Assembly: GCA_045540015.1 (NCBI GenBank)
Contig: JAZQGP010000013.1
Location: forward strand, 186,001-250,000
Direction of reading: 5' to 3'
From: UMGS1387 sp045540015
Lineage (GTDB): Bacteria; Bacillota; Clostridia; Oscillospirales; CAG-382
Length of the DNA: 64,000 nucleotides
How positions within the stretch are numbered: position 1 is the stretch's first letter; each line of letters opens with the position of its first letter. Shown here one piece after another: positions 24,890 through 34,436 of the stretch. Both the position numbers and the translations under genes were made by a program. Below the pieces are notes generated by a model. That model had not been told where the DNA came from and made no database searches. It was given only the letters and a program-made list of their open reading frames with translations.

Positions 24890-25468
24890 ATGTCTATCTT
24901 TGATAAGCTTTTCAACAAAGCGGCAAATGTTGTGGCAGGTGCAGTAAAAACTGCAGTAAGCAATGCAGCAAGTAAAAAGGAAGAAGTCACTTTTGCATCT
25001 CTTCCCGAAAGCCTTGCAGAACTCCAGGCACTTCCCGAAGCAAAACTCGATGATCCCTATAAGACAGCGGCACTTACGGTTGTTGCACTTTGTGTTTATG
25101 CTGCAGATAAGAATATCGGCATAGAAATGCTCAATTTTTTAAAGGGACCAAGACCTCTTACAAATCATGAAATCTCCTTCATTGACGACAGACTTCGTGA
25201 CGGTAAGACTTATGTTCCTTTCTCCTACTTCAAGGGTGCAAAACCCGAAAACGATTATACCCCCGACATTCCTTATTCCATTACGGTTGAAAGCAATCCT
25301 TACTCCGATGCCAACGAAGGTTATAAGAAGCTGATTATCAAGAGCGGCGGTGCAGATACACCGAGAGAAGTACAGCTTCGAATGAAGGGCGATGGACAGT
25401 GGCTTTTGTGGGAACAGGTTCTTCTTCCTGATATCCGTGCTCCAAAGTCTGCTGACCCCTGGGCATAA
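24890..25468 (+). CDS. DUF6935-like soluble protein
   Basis: 192 residues. An amphipathic N-terminal helix (FDKLFNKAANVVAGAVKTAV) could lie on the membrane. A conserved body follows with LAELQALPEAKLDDPYKTAA, CVYAADKNIG, MLNFLKGPRPL and FIDDRLRDGKTYVPFSYFKG, ending in PREVQLRMKGDGQWLLWEQ and LLPDIRAPKSADPWA. I connect it with DUF6935-type proteins from memory, not from a search. Strong AGGAGG site. Such proteins are seen near SPFH and zinc-ribbon genes in Clostridia; biochemical role unknown. Confidence 0.62.
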   Translation: MSIFDKLFNKAANVVAGAVKTAVSNAASKKEEVTFASLPESLAELQALPEAKLDDPYKTAALTVVALCVYAADKNIGIEMLNFLKGPRPLTNHEISFIDDRLRDGKTYVPFSYFKGAKPENDYTPDIPYSITVESNPYSDANEGYKKLIIKSGGADTPREVQLRMKGDGQWLLWEQVLLPDIRAPKSADPWA

Positions 25469-25489
25469 AAGCTTTTAACAGAAGGCGGA

Positions 25490-25756
25490 ATGATTATGAA
25501 AAGAATCGGTGAGTTTTTCGCCTGCCTGTTATTCAATATGGTAATCAACCTCGAATGGACGATTCCAGCATGGATTTTACTTGCGATGCATTTTGTTTTT
25601 GACTGGAAAATAATGTGGTTCTGGATTGCTCTCGGTGCGTGGCTTGTGAATATCCTTTTTTGGATGGAAATTGTAGGCTGGGCATCCGGTTGCAGAGGCA
25701 GTGATAAACCCAAGAAAAACATAAATCCCTATTCGGTTGGTAACAAGGAAGAATAA
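25490..25756 (+). CDS. Small two-helix membrane protein
   Basis: 88 residues (86 if ATG 25496 is used). Two Trp-rich membrane helices: WTIPAWILLAMHFVFDW and IMWFWIALGAWLVNILFWM, then a basic tail KPKKNINPYSVGNKEE. GAAGGCGG is a weak ribosome binding site. It lies between the DUF6935-like gene and the SPFH gene on the same strand with short gaps, so it is likely co-transcribed and may be the membrane partner of the SPFH protein. Confidence 0.62.
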   Translation: MIMKRIGEFFACLLFNMVINLEWTIPAWILLAMHFVFDWKIMWFWIALGAWLVNILFWMEIVGWASGCRGSDKPKKNINPYSVGNKEE

Positions 25757-25816
25757 CAAAGGCACAATAATTTTGATAATAATAAAAAAATATACATTCA
25801 GGAAAGGAGTTCTATC

Positions 25817-27034
25817 ATGGGACTTATTAAAGCAATCGGCGGCGCAATCGGCGGCGCACTCGCAGATCAGTGGAAGGAGTTTTTCTACTGTGATTCTATC
25901 GACTCGAATACACTTATGGTTAAAGGACAGAAGCGTACAAGCGGACGTTCCTCCAACACAAAGGGCGAAGACAATATTATTTCAAACGGGTCACTCATTG
26001 CAGTTGCAGACGGCCAGGCAATGATGATTGTTGAACAGGGCAAGGTTGTTGAATTCTGTGCAGAACCCGGCGAATTTACATACGACACTTCAACTGAACC
26101 TTCCATCTTTGCGGGTTCTCTCGGAAGCAGTATTCTTGATACTTTCAAGACAATCGGTAAGCGTTTTACATTTGGTGGTGATACTGCAAAGGATCAGAGA
26201 GTTTACTACTTCAACACAAAGGAAATTATGGGCAACAAGTACGGTACTGCAACTCCCATTCCTTTCAGAGTGGTAATCAATGAACAGATGGGACTTAAGC
26301 TTTCCGTTGACATCCGTTGCAACGGCGAATATACATATAAGCTTACAAACCCCCTTCTTTTCTACACAAACATTGCAGGTAACGTTTCCGACCGCTATGA
26401 AAAAACCGAGTGGGAAGATATTTTAAGAAGCTCGCTTCTCGATGCTCTTCAGCCTGCCCTCGCACAGATTGCGGCACAGAAGATAGAGTATTACGAGCTT
26501 CCCGGTCATACGGCTGAAATCAGAAACGCTCTTACAGAAGTTCTTAAGCCCGACTGGACAGAAACACGTGGTATTGAACTTGTAAAGCTTACTATCAACT
26601 CACTCTCTATCCCCGAAGATCAGAGAAAGAAGATTACAGAATGGGAAGAAAACGCAATGACCACAAATCCCATGATGGCAGGCTCCCGTCTTGTTGGTGC
26701 ACAGGCTGATGCTATGAGAACAGCTGCAGCGAACGAAGGCGGTGCGATGACAGGCTTTATGGGTATGGGCATGGCTATGGGAGCGGGCGGTAATAACGCA
26801 GGCAACCTCTTTGCCATGGGACAGCAACAGCAGCCTGCAGCTCCTGCACCCGCAGCAGATGGTTGGAAGTGCGCTTGTGGTGCAACAGCAACAGGTAAGT
26901 TCTGCCCCGAGTGTGGTGCAAAGAAGCCTGAAGTTCAGGCAGCAGACGGTTGGAAGTGTTCTTGCGGTGCAACAGCAACAGGCAAGTTCTGTCCCGAATG
27001 TGGCGACGCTTTCGATAACGGCGATATCATTTGA
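25817..27034 (+). CDS. SPFH/band-7 protein with C-terminal zinc ribbons (YdjI-like)
   Basis: 405 residues. The N-terminal Gly-rich amphipathic helix (LIKAIGGAIGGALADQWKEF) resembles the membrane anchor of YdjI-like proteins. The SPFH (stomatin/prohibitin/flotillin) body spans about 30-300, with VYYFNTKEIMGNKYGTATPI and LVKLTINSLSIPEDQRKKI. A Met/Gly-rich linker follows, then two zinc ribbons, each with WKC.CGATATGKFCPECG. In Bacillus YdjI helps place PspA at the membrane. Together with YdjG-like and YdjH-like genes at 15.8-17.7 kb it completes a YdjGHI-like set. AAAGGAG lies 8 bases before ATG. Confidence 0.85.
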   Translation: MGLIKAIGGAIGGALADQWKEFFYCDSIDSNTLMVKGQKRTSGRSSNTKGEDNIISNGSLIAVADGQAMMIVEQGKVVEFCAEPGEFTYDTSTEPSIFAGSLGSSILDTFKTIGKRFTFGGDTAKDQRVYYFNTKEIMGNKYGTATPIPFRVVINEQMGLKLSVDIRCNGEYTYKLTNPLLFYTNIAGNVSDRYEKTEWEDILRSSLLDALQPALAQIAAQKIEYYELPGHTAEIRNALTEVLKPDWTETRGIELVKLTINSLSIPEDQRKKITEWEENAMTTNPMMAGSRLVGAQADAMRTAAANEGGAMTGFMGMGMAMGAGGNNAGNLFAMGQQQQPAAPAPAADGWKCACGATATGKFCPECGAKKPEVQAADGWKCSCGATATGKFCPECGDAFDNGDII

Positions 27035-27045
27035 TTTCAATAATA

Positions 27046-27075
27046 ATCTCCCACGGCGTTTTCGTCGTGGGAGAT
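27046..27075 (+). terminator. Hairpin after the SPFH gene
   Basis: ATCTCCCACG (27046-27055) pairs with CGTGGGAGAT (27066-27075). A long perfect stem without a full T-tract, so an inefficient terminator or a transcript stabiliser. Confidence 0.6.
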
Positions 27076-27112
27076 GAGATTTTGATATCATATATGAAAG
27101 AAGGACTATAAA

Positions 27113-30100
27113 ATGAAAAATACAGCAAAAAGATTACTCAGCCTGATTTTAGTTATGGTAATGCTTGTAACGGCTGTTCCCGTTAATGTATTCGCGTGGA
27201 GCAATAAGTCGCATGCAAACAGTGCGAACATTGTTTTACTCGAAGCACAGCGTTCTGCCAAGGAAAAATCAGGAAACGCATTTGTTAAGTTATATGCACC
27301 ATATGACGACCATGTAAATGGTGGTTACTCATATTGTATTCCCGATGAATTCCGTGAAGCGATATTTGCATATCCTGATGCATTCCGTGCAGGTTCACTC
27401 GGTCCTGACTTTTATCCAGACATTATCGCAGGTCAGATGGTTATCCATCCTTATGATGATAATGCAGGTTCCGGTGAATGGCTCGAAGTTCTTTGTGAGT
27501 CAGTAAACATATTGCCTAAAGACAGTGCATACCGTAAAGAAGCGCTTGCATTCACTCTCGGATGTATGCTTCACTACTGTGGCGACCTTTTTGGTCATGA
27601 CTTTATCAATAATTTCTCGGGTGGTCCATATCCTGAAGTAATGAGCGTTCTTGATGATATTCTTGATATGAATGAAACAAGTGCAAACCTCAATAACGTA
27701 CTCAGCCATATGTCCTCGGAAAGCTATATGGACAGTCTTGTAAACTGGGACTTCTATAACGAGGGCGACTATCTTGACGTTGAAGCACCTACAAGATTTG
27801 TTACCGATACTTTAATCGGCAACGGTAGCCTTTTTGCAGGTCATACCTATCTCTATGATGAATACGGTGAACTTCCTCCTCATTTCGAATGGCTCATTGA
27901 CTGGCGTACAGAGCTTTACAATGAAGCAAACGAATGGAGAGATAATCCCGACCCCACACTTTCTGCAGCAGCTGCGGCATATCTTGACAGATGGGTTGAA
28001 GACCAGGACAGAGCCATTTACGCTCTTACCGAAACCTTTGACAGAATAGCCGCAAGACTCGTTGCGGAAAAGAATCCTTCTTTGGTCGACGTTGTAACGG
28101 AAGAGCTTAAGGCATGGGGATTGACGTACGGTATTTATATTACGGGTATCCCTGACGTTATGATTGACGTGCCTATGGCTGCCGATGATTTCCTCGACAT
28201 GATTGACGAGGCAATGGACTTTATTGATTTCGATATACTTCCCGACTTTGATGAACTTATTGAGGATTTGATTGAAGAAGCTATTCTTGCTTATCTCGGA
28301 CTTCCTCATATTGATGAAGTATTGGCAAAATACGAGCAGAGACTCGAGGATCCTTCCGTTCAGCTCGACCATAAGTACAATCCTTATATGAAGGGCGGGG
28401 ACAACTTCGCAGAGTTCAAAGAGTATATGGATAAATATGCTGAAGAACAGAAGATTTTGTCCGAAACAACTGCATCCGCAATAATAAACGGCAATGACGG
28501 CGGCAGATTTGACATTGTTTTAGACTCGGAATTTGAAGCATTCTATAACACAATAACAATGTTCAAGCTCATACTTATGGGTCCCGAAAACTTCAAGACT
28601 TTTGTAAAAGAACTTTCGGGTAAGACTCCGTCAGTTTATAACAGTCAGAAGACCGCCTATGTTTCGGCTACAGGTCTTGAATTTGAAATCACCACTGCAG
28701 ATCTTGTTGATGCAGGTACCGATGATGATATTTATGCGGTAATTTATAAGATGGAAGATAGCGGCAAGAAGACTCAGGTTACAAAGAAGCTGCTTGACAT
28801 TTCATACTATAATGACTTTGAGGCAGGATGTAAGGATAAATACTTCGTTGAACTTCCTGAACCTTTGAGAGTTGACCGTATTGAAGTTTCTATTCAGCAG
28901 GAAGGTAATATTACTGCAGGCGGCTTCTGGAAGTGTGAAGACATTACTATTACTCCCGTACATTCAGGCTTGCCTCTTATCAATCCAGTAAGTGTTGGCG
29001 GAAACAATCACATGGATTCCGGAAGAAGCTGGCATCTGAATTTCCAGAATGCTCTTTATGCAAGAAATCACAGTGACCCCAAAACACAGCTTGTTACATC
29101 TCTTAAGGTACAGATAAGAACAGGTAAGGCGGGCGATTACCCCGGTACAAACTCCGATGTTTACCTTGAAGTATACAACGGCAATACAAATAAGGTGTGG
29201 GAATCAGTATTACTTGATAAGCCCGGTTATGACGACTTTGAAAGCGGTAAAACCGATACCTATATCGTTCCTATTGCCAAGTACAACCATTCATCTGCAG
29301 AAACAGAGGCTGTTTCCCTTGATAATCTGAAAATCAGAATTAAGAACAGCGGCGGTGACGAGTGGCTTATCAGTGATATGTGGATAACACCTTATAACGG
29401 CAAATTACAGTTGTCGGATACCTTCTATATCCCTGATGATACTTACCTTAAAAACTCATCCATCGAAATCGTCCCCCAATCATATCTCAAGGATAGCAAC
29501 TACAAGAAGTATAGTAAGGTAAAGTCTTTTGAGTATGAAACAAGCCTTGACAGCAGTCTTATCAGTTACATCAGAAGTATTGATGGTTCTGCACAGTGGC
29601 AGCATAGCAAAAATATACTCTGGTATGATATAACCTTGCGTGAAAATGTATTCTTCAAGATTTTCAAGGGCTTCCGTCCCGAGATAAATTATACAGGTAC
29701 AAGTACTGTTGAATATAACAAGCCTATTAATATGACCATTACCCTTGATGCATTCTGGAACGGTATACGTGATACCCGCAGATACTACGTATCCGATATT
29801 TCAAGCGTACCGGCGGTTGATGGAACTGTCACAGTTTCCTTCATTAAGAACAATACTGTTGTAAGCAGTGTTAAGAAGGAAGTTAGCAATAACAAAGTAT
29901 ATTTCACAGATTACGTTGATTCCAAGCTTGTACCCGGTAAGTATGACATAAAAATCAACTATGACGCATATCCTTTGAATCCCATGCATGCCGATACCGA
30001 AAGAACATACATGAGTAAGCTTACGGTAAATAGTGCAGCGACAGAGAAAAATGTCATAAATACCGTTGTGATAGAAAGTGTAAAAACTCCCATAATCGGT

Positions 30101-32158
30101 GACAATATCAGAGATTACAGAGCTCCGTATATAGCTACTGAAAGCGTTTTAATTGATAAATTAGAGTGGCAGTACTATGATGCCGAAGATGATGACTGGT
30201 ATAATATGTCCTATATAAGCAAATTCCCTGAAGAAAGTGATGTTTTTGAAAAGGGAAAGCGCTATAGAGCGAAATTCACTTTCGACATAGAGGACGAAAC
30301 CGGATACACCTTCCCGAAGAAAAAGGAAGAGTTGACCGTTTTCATCAATGGTAAGCAGGCAGAACTTTCAAATACTTATAAGAATGATTTCTGTATTGCG
30401 ACATTGGAATTTGCACCTATTGAACAGCCTGCCTTTACAAAAGCTCCCAAGGGTGGAGAGGTTGATCCCGGCGAAAAGTTAACAGTAAAATGGACAACAA
30501 ACTTTGAGCCTACAAGACTTTACGTTATGGTTGAGGACGCTGAAAAAGCAATTGGGCTCGATGTTGATCAGACAAGTGTAGATCTTGTCCCCAACGATGA
30601 TAAGTACTATATGGTCTGCGCCTTCTATGCTGATGGTGAATTTATAGTAAGTGAACCTTTCTATATTACTGAAGAGGAAGTTGAACCTGTTACAGAAAAA
30701 GAACCTGAAGAAGAACCCAAGGAAGAGCCTGTTGATGACAAGCCCGTAGAGGTAAAGGTTGAAATTGTAGAAAACAGCGAAACAATCCCCGAGGACGAAG
30801 AAAAGAAGCCTGAGGAAACAAAACCCGAAGATCCTAAAGCTGAAGAACCAAAGACTGAAGAAACAAAGCCGACAATCACCAATACATTTACAGATGTTTC
30901 TGAAAAGAACTGGTACTACGAAGATGTACTTTTTGCTGTTAAACTCGGTCTTGTAAATGGTAAGAGCAACACATCCTTTGCTCCCGATGATAACCTTACA
31001 TATGCAGAAGCAATCAAGCTTGCAGCATGTATGCATCAGGTTTATATGGATGGTGCTGTAACACTTACAAATGGTTCTCCCTGGTATCAGTCTTATGTTG
31101 ATTACTGTAAGAAGAACGGCATTATAGGCAGAGATTACGAATACTCCGAAAAGGCAACAAGAGCAGGTTATATGGGAATTTTCGCAAATGCACTTCCCGA
31201 TAAGGCTCTTAAGGCTATCAATAATGTTCCCGATAATTCAATTCCCGATGTACCTTCTATGAGAGATTACGCTGATGGCGTATATAAGCTCTATCGTGCA
31301 GGTATTCTCAGAGGTGTTGACGATCAGTTCAGCTGTAATCCTCTTGCCAACATCAAGCGAAGCGAAGTTGCTACAATTCTCGCACGAATGATGGACGAAA
31401 CAAAGAGAGTTAAGTTCTCAATCACAGGAGAAGAACCCGAGGAAGAACCCGAAGAAGTCAAGGCTCTTGCAATCAAGACACAGCCTATAAGTCGGAGCGT
31501 AAAGGCAAAGGAAACAACTTACTTTGTTGTTGAGGCTGAAGGCGGAAAAGCTCCTTACACATATCAGTGGCAGATGCTTGATGGTGAAGCGTGGAAAAAC
31601 ATTGCCACATCAGCATTCTATCAGAATGTAACTACTGAAAGACTCAAGGCGATTTACTCAAGGGATTGTGATGTAACCTTGCGTTGTGTTGTAACAGATG
31701 CAGATGGTGACGAGGTTGTAAGTAAGGAAGCAAAGTTTGTTGTAAAAGTGGAATTACCTGCTCTTGCAATCAAAACTCAGCCCGTAGATGTAAGTGTTAA
31801 GGTTGGCGAAACAGCAACCCTGACAGTCGAAGTGAATGGTGGTAAGGCACCTTATACATATCAGTGGCAGTCAAAGGCAGGTAAGAACTTTATGACTCTT
31901 ATAGACAGTTCTGCTGTAAGCGGTTCCGGGACTGCAACTCTTTCCTGTACAAAAACAGTAGAAGGAAGCGATGAGTTCAGGTGTGTAATTACCGATGCCG
32001 ACGGCAACAGTGTTACAAGTGAAACCGTTACAATTGAGTTTACACCCAAATCTTCACTCGGTGAAAGACCTGAATCTTCAAGACCTACCGGCACAAGTAC
32101 AGAAAGCAGTTCGTCTTCGCTCGGTAAAAGACCCGAATCTTCAAGACCTACAACATAA
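27113..32158 (+). CDS. SLH-anchored zinc-dependent phospholipase C-like surface protein
   Basis: 1681 residues. The signal peptide should be cut after NVFA, leaving Trp29 at the new N-terminus, as in clostridial zinc phospholipase C where the N-terminal Trp is a zinc ligand. The domain (about 29-330) shows WSNKSH, GPDFYPD and LGCMLHYCGDLFGHDFINN, the H-x3-D-x3-H metal pattern. Long beta regions follow (about 500-1180), then an acidic Pro/Glu/Lys linker (about 1190-1255), three SLH repeats (about 1258-1440) and two Ig-like domains, each with KAPYTYQWQ. The tail holds two RPESSRPT repeats. It should be a cell-wall-held lipase or related hydrolase; activity is untested. Confidence 0.82.
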   Translation: MKNTAKRLLSLILVMVMLVTAVPVNVFAWSNKSHANSANIVLLEAQRSAKEKSGNAFVKLYAPYDDHVNGGYSYCIPDEFREAIFAYPDAFRAGSLGPDFYPDIIAGQMVIHPYDDNAGSGEWLEVLCESVNILPKDSAYRKEALAFTLGCMLHYCGDLFGHDFINNFSGGPYPEVMSVLDDILDMNETSANLNNVLSHMSSESYMDSLVNWDFYNEGDYLDVEAPTRFVTDTLIGNGSLFAGHTYLYDEYGELPPHFEWLIDWRTELYNEANEWRDNPDPTLSAAAAAYLDRWVEDQDRAIYALTETFDRIAARLVAEKNPSLVDVVTEELKAWGLTYGIYITGIPDVMIDVPMAADDFLDMIDEAMDFIDFDILPDFDELIEDLIEEAILAYLGLPHIDEVLAKYEQRLEDPSVQLDHKYNPYMKGGDNFAEFKEYMDKYAEEQKILSETTASAIINGNDGGRFDIVLDSEFEAFYNTITMFKLILMGPENFKTFVKELSGKTPSVYNSQKTAYVSATGLEFEITTADLVDAGTDDDIYAVIYKMEDSGKKTQVTKKLLDISYYNDFEAGCKDKYFVELPEPLRVDRIEVSIQQEGNITAGGFWKCEDITITPVHSGLPLINPVSVGGNNHMDSGRSWHLNFQNALYARNHSDPKTQLVTSLKVQIRTGKAGDYPGTNSDVYLEVYNGNTNKVWESVLLDKPGYDDFESGKTDTYIVPIAKYNHSSAETEAVSLDNLKIRIKNSGGDEWLISDMWITPYNGKLQLSDTFYIPDDTYLKNSSIEIVPQSYLKDSNYKKYSKVKSFEYETSLDSSLISYIRSIDGSAQWQHSKNILWYDITLRENVFFKIFKGFRPEINYTGTSTVEYNKPINMTITLDAFWNGIRDTRRYYVSDISSVPAVDGTVTVSFIKNNTVVSSVKKEVSNNKVYFTDYVDSKLVPGKYDIKINYDAYPLNPMHADTERTYMSKLTVNSAATEKNVINTVVIESVKTPIIGDNIRDYRAPYIATESVLIDKLEWQYYDAEDDDWYNMSYISKFPEESDVFEKGKRYRAKFTFDIEDETGYTFPKKKEELTVFINGKQAELSNTYKNDFCIATLEFAPIEQPAFTKAPKGGEVDPGEKLTVKWTTNFEPTRLYVMVEDAEKAIGLDVDQTSVDLVPNDDKYYMVCAFYADGEFIVSEPFYITEEEVEPVTEKEPEEEPKEEPVDDKPVEVKVEIVENSETIPEDEEKKPEETKPEDPKAEEPKTEETKPTITNTFTDVSEKNWYYEDVLFAVKLGLVNGKSNTSFAPDDNLTYAEAIKLAACMHQVYMDGAVTLTNGSPWYQSYVDYCKKNGIIGRDYEYSEKATRAGYMGIFANALPDKALKAINNVPDNSIPDVPSMRDYADGVYKLYRAGILRGVDDQFSCNPLANIKRSEVATILARMMDETKRVKFSITGEEPEEEPEEVKALAIKTQPISRSVKAKETTYFVVEAEGGKAPYTYQWQMLDGEAWKNIATSAFYQNVTTERLKAIYSRDCDVTLRCVVTDADGDEVVSKEAKFVVKVELPALAIKTQPVDVSVKVGETATLTVEVNGGKAPYTYQWQSKAGKNFMTLIDSSAVSGSGTATLSCTKTVEGSDEFRCVITDADGNSVTSETVTIEFTPKSSLGERPESSRPTGTSTESSSSSLGKRPESSRPTT
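32050..32156 (+). repeat. C-terminal coding repeat
   Basis: Two near-identical DNA copies encode SSLGERPESSRPT and SSLGKRPESSRPT, joined by a Ser/Thr spacer. Confidence 0.7.
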
Positions 32159-32202
32159 ATGTCGGATGGTTATGACAGTATAAATATAAAGCATTTTATG
32201 GC

Positions 32203-32224
32203 GGGTGTGCCGAAAGGCACACCC
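32203..32224 (+). terminator. GNRA-like hairpin after the SLH phospholipase gene
   Basis: GGGTGTGCC (32203-32211) and GGCACACCC (32216-32224) form a 9-bp stem around GAAA. No T-tract follows. Confidence 0.55.
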
Positions 32225-32311
32225 TGCCACTAAGGTAGGATGAAGAAATTCTGAAAAATTGTGTTTTTCATTTTTTCTTTGTACTGCGTTGGGAAAACAT
32301 AAATGTGAAAG

Positions 32312-32561
32312 GTGAGAATAAGAATCATAAAGAAAATCACTCTGATGATGGTTTTGACTATGGTTTTGCTGACATTTGCGGGATGTGATGATTCATCCTC
32401 TCAGCTGGGGTGAATCCCTTACAATTGAGTCGATTCCCTATGAAGAAATGCTTGTGCCAAGATACTATGTCGTAAAGGCAATGATCGGCAATACCATAAG
32501 GGACGCCATATTCAAGGTTACTCTTATTCCCACAGGTGGCGGCGCAGAGCCTACAGTATAA
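32312..32561 (+). pseudogene. Lipoprotein gene broken by a frameshift
   Basis: Frame 2 encodes a lipoprotein signal (KKITLMMVLTMVLLTFAGC) and stops after SSSQLG at 32413. The other frame is open over this point and continues LTIESIPYEEMLVPRYYVV to TLIPTGGGAEPTV at 32561. Removing one G from GGGG at 32407-32410 joins them (SSQLGESLTIES). The start is unclear: GTG 32312 has no spaced ribosome binding site, and AGGTGAG lies 8 bases before ATC 32324. Full length would be only about 80 residues. A decayed lipoprotein or a base-calling error. Confidence 0.55.
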
Positions 32562-32591
32562 ATCTTACATAAATTTTTAGGAATGATTATA

Positions 32592-34418
32592 ATGAAAAAA
32601 ATCAGTCTTTTGGTTGCCATGGCATTGCTTCTTGTGTCCCTTGTCGGATGCAGGACTGCACCTACAGATGTCCCCGACAAAAAAGAACCATCCGACAAAA
32701 ACGTACCTTCCGATACAACCGAGCCTTCTGAGGCTTATGAACAGGCGGAGGATTTCGGCTTTATAACAGTGCTTAAGCATTCGAAATACTACGAAGAATG
32801 GGGAGATGAAAGCCCTGCCTATTTTACGGGCTGGAGTGACCTTACAATTTCTTGGGATGATGAAGAAAAATATCCGCTTCTTTGGGAGTATTTTGACACC
32901 TTAAACAGTGAAAACGATTCCTATGCAACAGAGCAGATGGAATTTTTGAGGGATTGCTACAACGAAGAAATGGGAATAACGCTTTACAGCCGGGAAGAAC
33001 CCTTCGTTCTTCGTGCGGATAAAGAGGTTGTAAGTATCAGAACGGATTATGAGGATTACACAGGCGGTGTTCACGGATATTATGCAAACTTCGGTTATAA
33101 TATTGACCCCGAAACAGGTAAGGAACTTTCGCTTTTCGATGTTGTAACGGATAAGGATGCTTTATATAAGAATATTGTAGACTATCTCATCGAATACGAT
33201 GATTGGGAGTTTAACGAAGAAAGACGTTCCGACCTTTACGAACAGTTTGATGAAGGTCTTATGTGGACCATAGACTACGATAAACTCACCATTTACTTCA
33301 ATCCTTATGATATTGCTTCCTTTGCGGCAGGGCTTATAAAATACAATCTCTGGTTTGATGAATATCCCGAACTTGTAAAGGAAGAGTACAGAAATGAGCC
33401 TTCTTCCTTCGCAGTTCAGCTTTCAGCCTTTGATTCATATGATTTTGACAGAAGCGACAAGGATGCAGACAAAGATACAATCCTTGTAGGCGGGTATGGT
33501 GATGATGACTATTTCAACTGCGACAGAATTTATATAAGTGTCAACGATAATGAATTCTATGACGATGGCCTTTGCGGTACTCACCTTGATGCACTTCTTG
33601 TAAAGCATTACGATAAGTATTTTGTATATGCCGAAATAGGAAACGATAACGGCTCCAATACGCTTCACATTTACGATGTAAGCACAGATGATGTGAAAAA
33701 GTGCGGCAAAATCGACGCAGGTTTCAAAAAAATCTGGCAGGATGATGAATTCGGCGGATATTCTCTTGAAATTGTAAATAACCCGAAAAAAATGAATCTC
33801 GAAAGTTATTTCCGACTTCTTGATACCCCGAACAGCGCATATAAATCCTACAGTGCAAACAAAAAGACGGGTATTCCCGAAACAGATGATGAATATTTCA
33901 CCTTCAACGAGGATAACGGCGAAAAAATCACCCTTTGCGACATAAAGGTGACGATGCTTCCCGATGGCGAAGAACTGACACTTCCCGAAGGCACGACATT
34001 AATGCCTGAATACACAGATGGAAAAACATATGTTGACTTTGTTTTCGAGGCAGGGCAGAAGTGCAGGGTGAATATCGACATAAATAAAGGCATAAATACG
34101 GTTGACGGAAAAGCAGTCGAAGAGTGCTTTGAAGATAAGTGGTACGTATACGAAGATAATACAGGTTTTATTTCCTTTGATGAGGCATCGGCAATACTTT
34201 GTGAAATAGAAGAAGTAAAGTCGGCACTCGCAGAAGGAATGGTGATTGTTGATTATGACATGATTGAATATATAAATGATATTCCCCATGTCGGTGTAGC
34301 ACTTTCAACCGACTATGATGAACACATTGTACCCGAAAGAATATTTGCAGTAGCACCCAACAGCGTTTATGAATTTGACTCGGTTCTCGGCGATTGGACT
34401 GCGGTGGGATTCGGGTAA
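32592..34418 (+). CDS. Lipoprotein with RsiV-like DUF4163/DUF3298 domains
   Basis: About 608 residues from ATG 32592, which has AGGA 9 bases upstream; ATG 32583 is too close. Signal MKKISLLVAMALLLVSLVGC gives lipobox LVGC. A Pro/Asp/Lys linker precedes the domain pair (about 45-265): YFTGWSDLTISW, a GGVHGYYANFGYNIDPETGK turn, SLFDVVTD, and LTIYFNPYDIASFAAG, the DUF3298 pattern known from RsiV-type anti-sigma factors and many clostridial lipoproteins. The second half is beta-rich (LPDGEELTLPEGTTLMPEY). Membrane-anchored outside the cell; no enzymatic motif. Confidence 0.75.
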   Translation: MKKISLLVAMALLLVSLVGCRTAPTDVPDKKEPSDKNVPSDTTEPSEAYEQAEDFGFITVLKHSKYYEEWGDESPAYFTGWSDLTISWDDEEKYPLLWEYFDTLNSENDSYATEQMEFLRDCYNEEMGITLYSREEPFVLRADKEVVSIRTDYEDYTGGVHGYYANFGYNIDPETGKELSLFDVVTDKDALYKNIVDYLIEYDDWEFNEERRSDLYEQFDEGLMWTIDYDKLTIYFNPYDIASFAAGLIKYNLWFDEYPELVKEEYRNEPSSFAVQLSAFDSYDFDRSDKDADKDTILVGGYGDDDYFNCDRIYISVNDNEFYDDGLCGTHLDALLVKHYDKYFVYAEIGNDNGSNTLHIYDVSTDDVKKCGKIDAGFKKIWQDDEFGGYSLEIVNNPKKMNLESYFRLLDTPNSAYKSYSANKKTGIPETDDEYFTFNEDNGEKITLCDIKVTMLPDGEELTLPEGTTLMPEYTDGKTYVDFVFEAGQKCRVNIDINKGINTVDGKAVEECFEDKWYVYEDNTGFISFDEASAILCEIEEVKSALAEGMVIVDYDMIEYINDIPHVGVALSTDYDEHIVPERIFAVAPNSVYEFDSVLGDWTAVGFG

Positions 34419-34436
34419 TTTAAGGAGGAAAATGTT

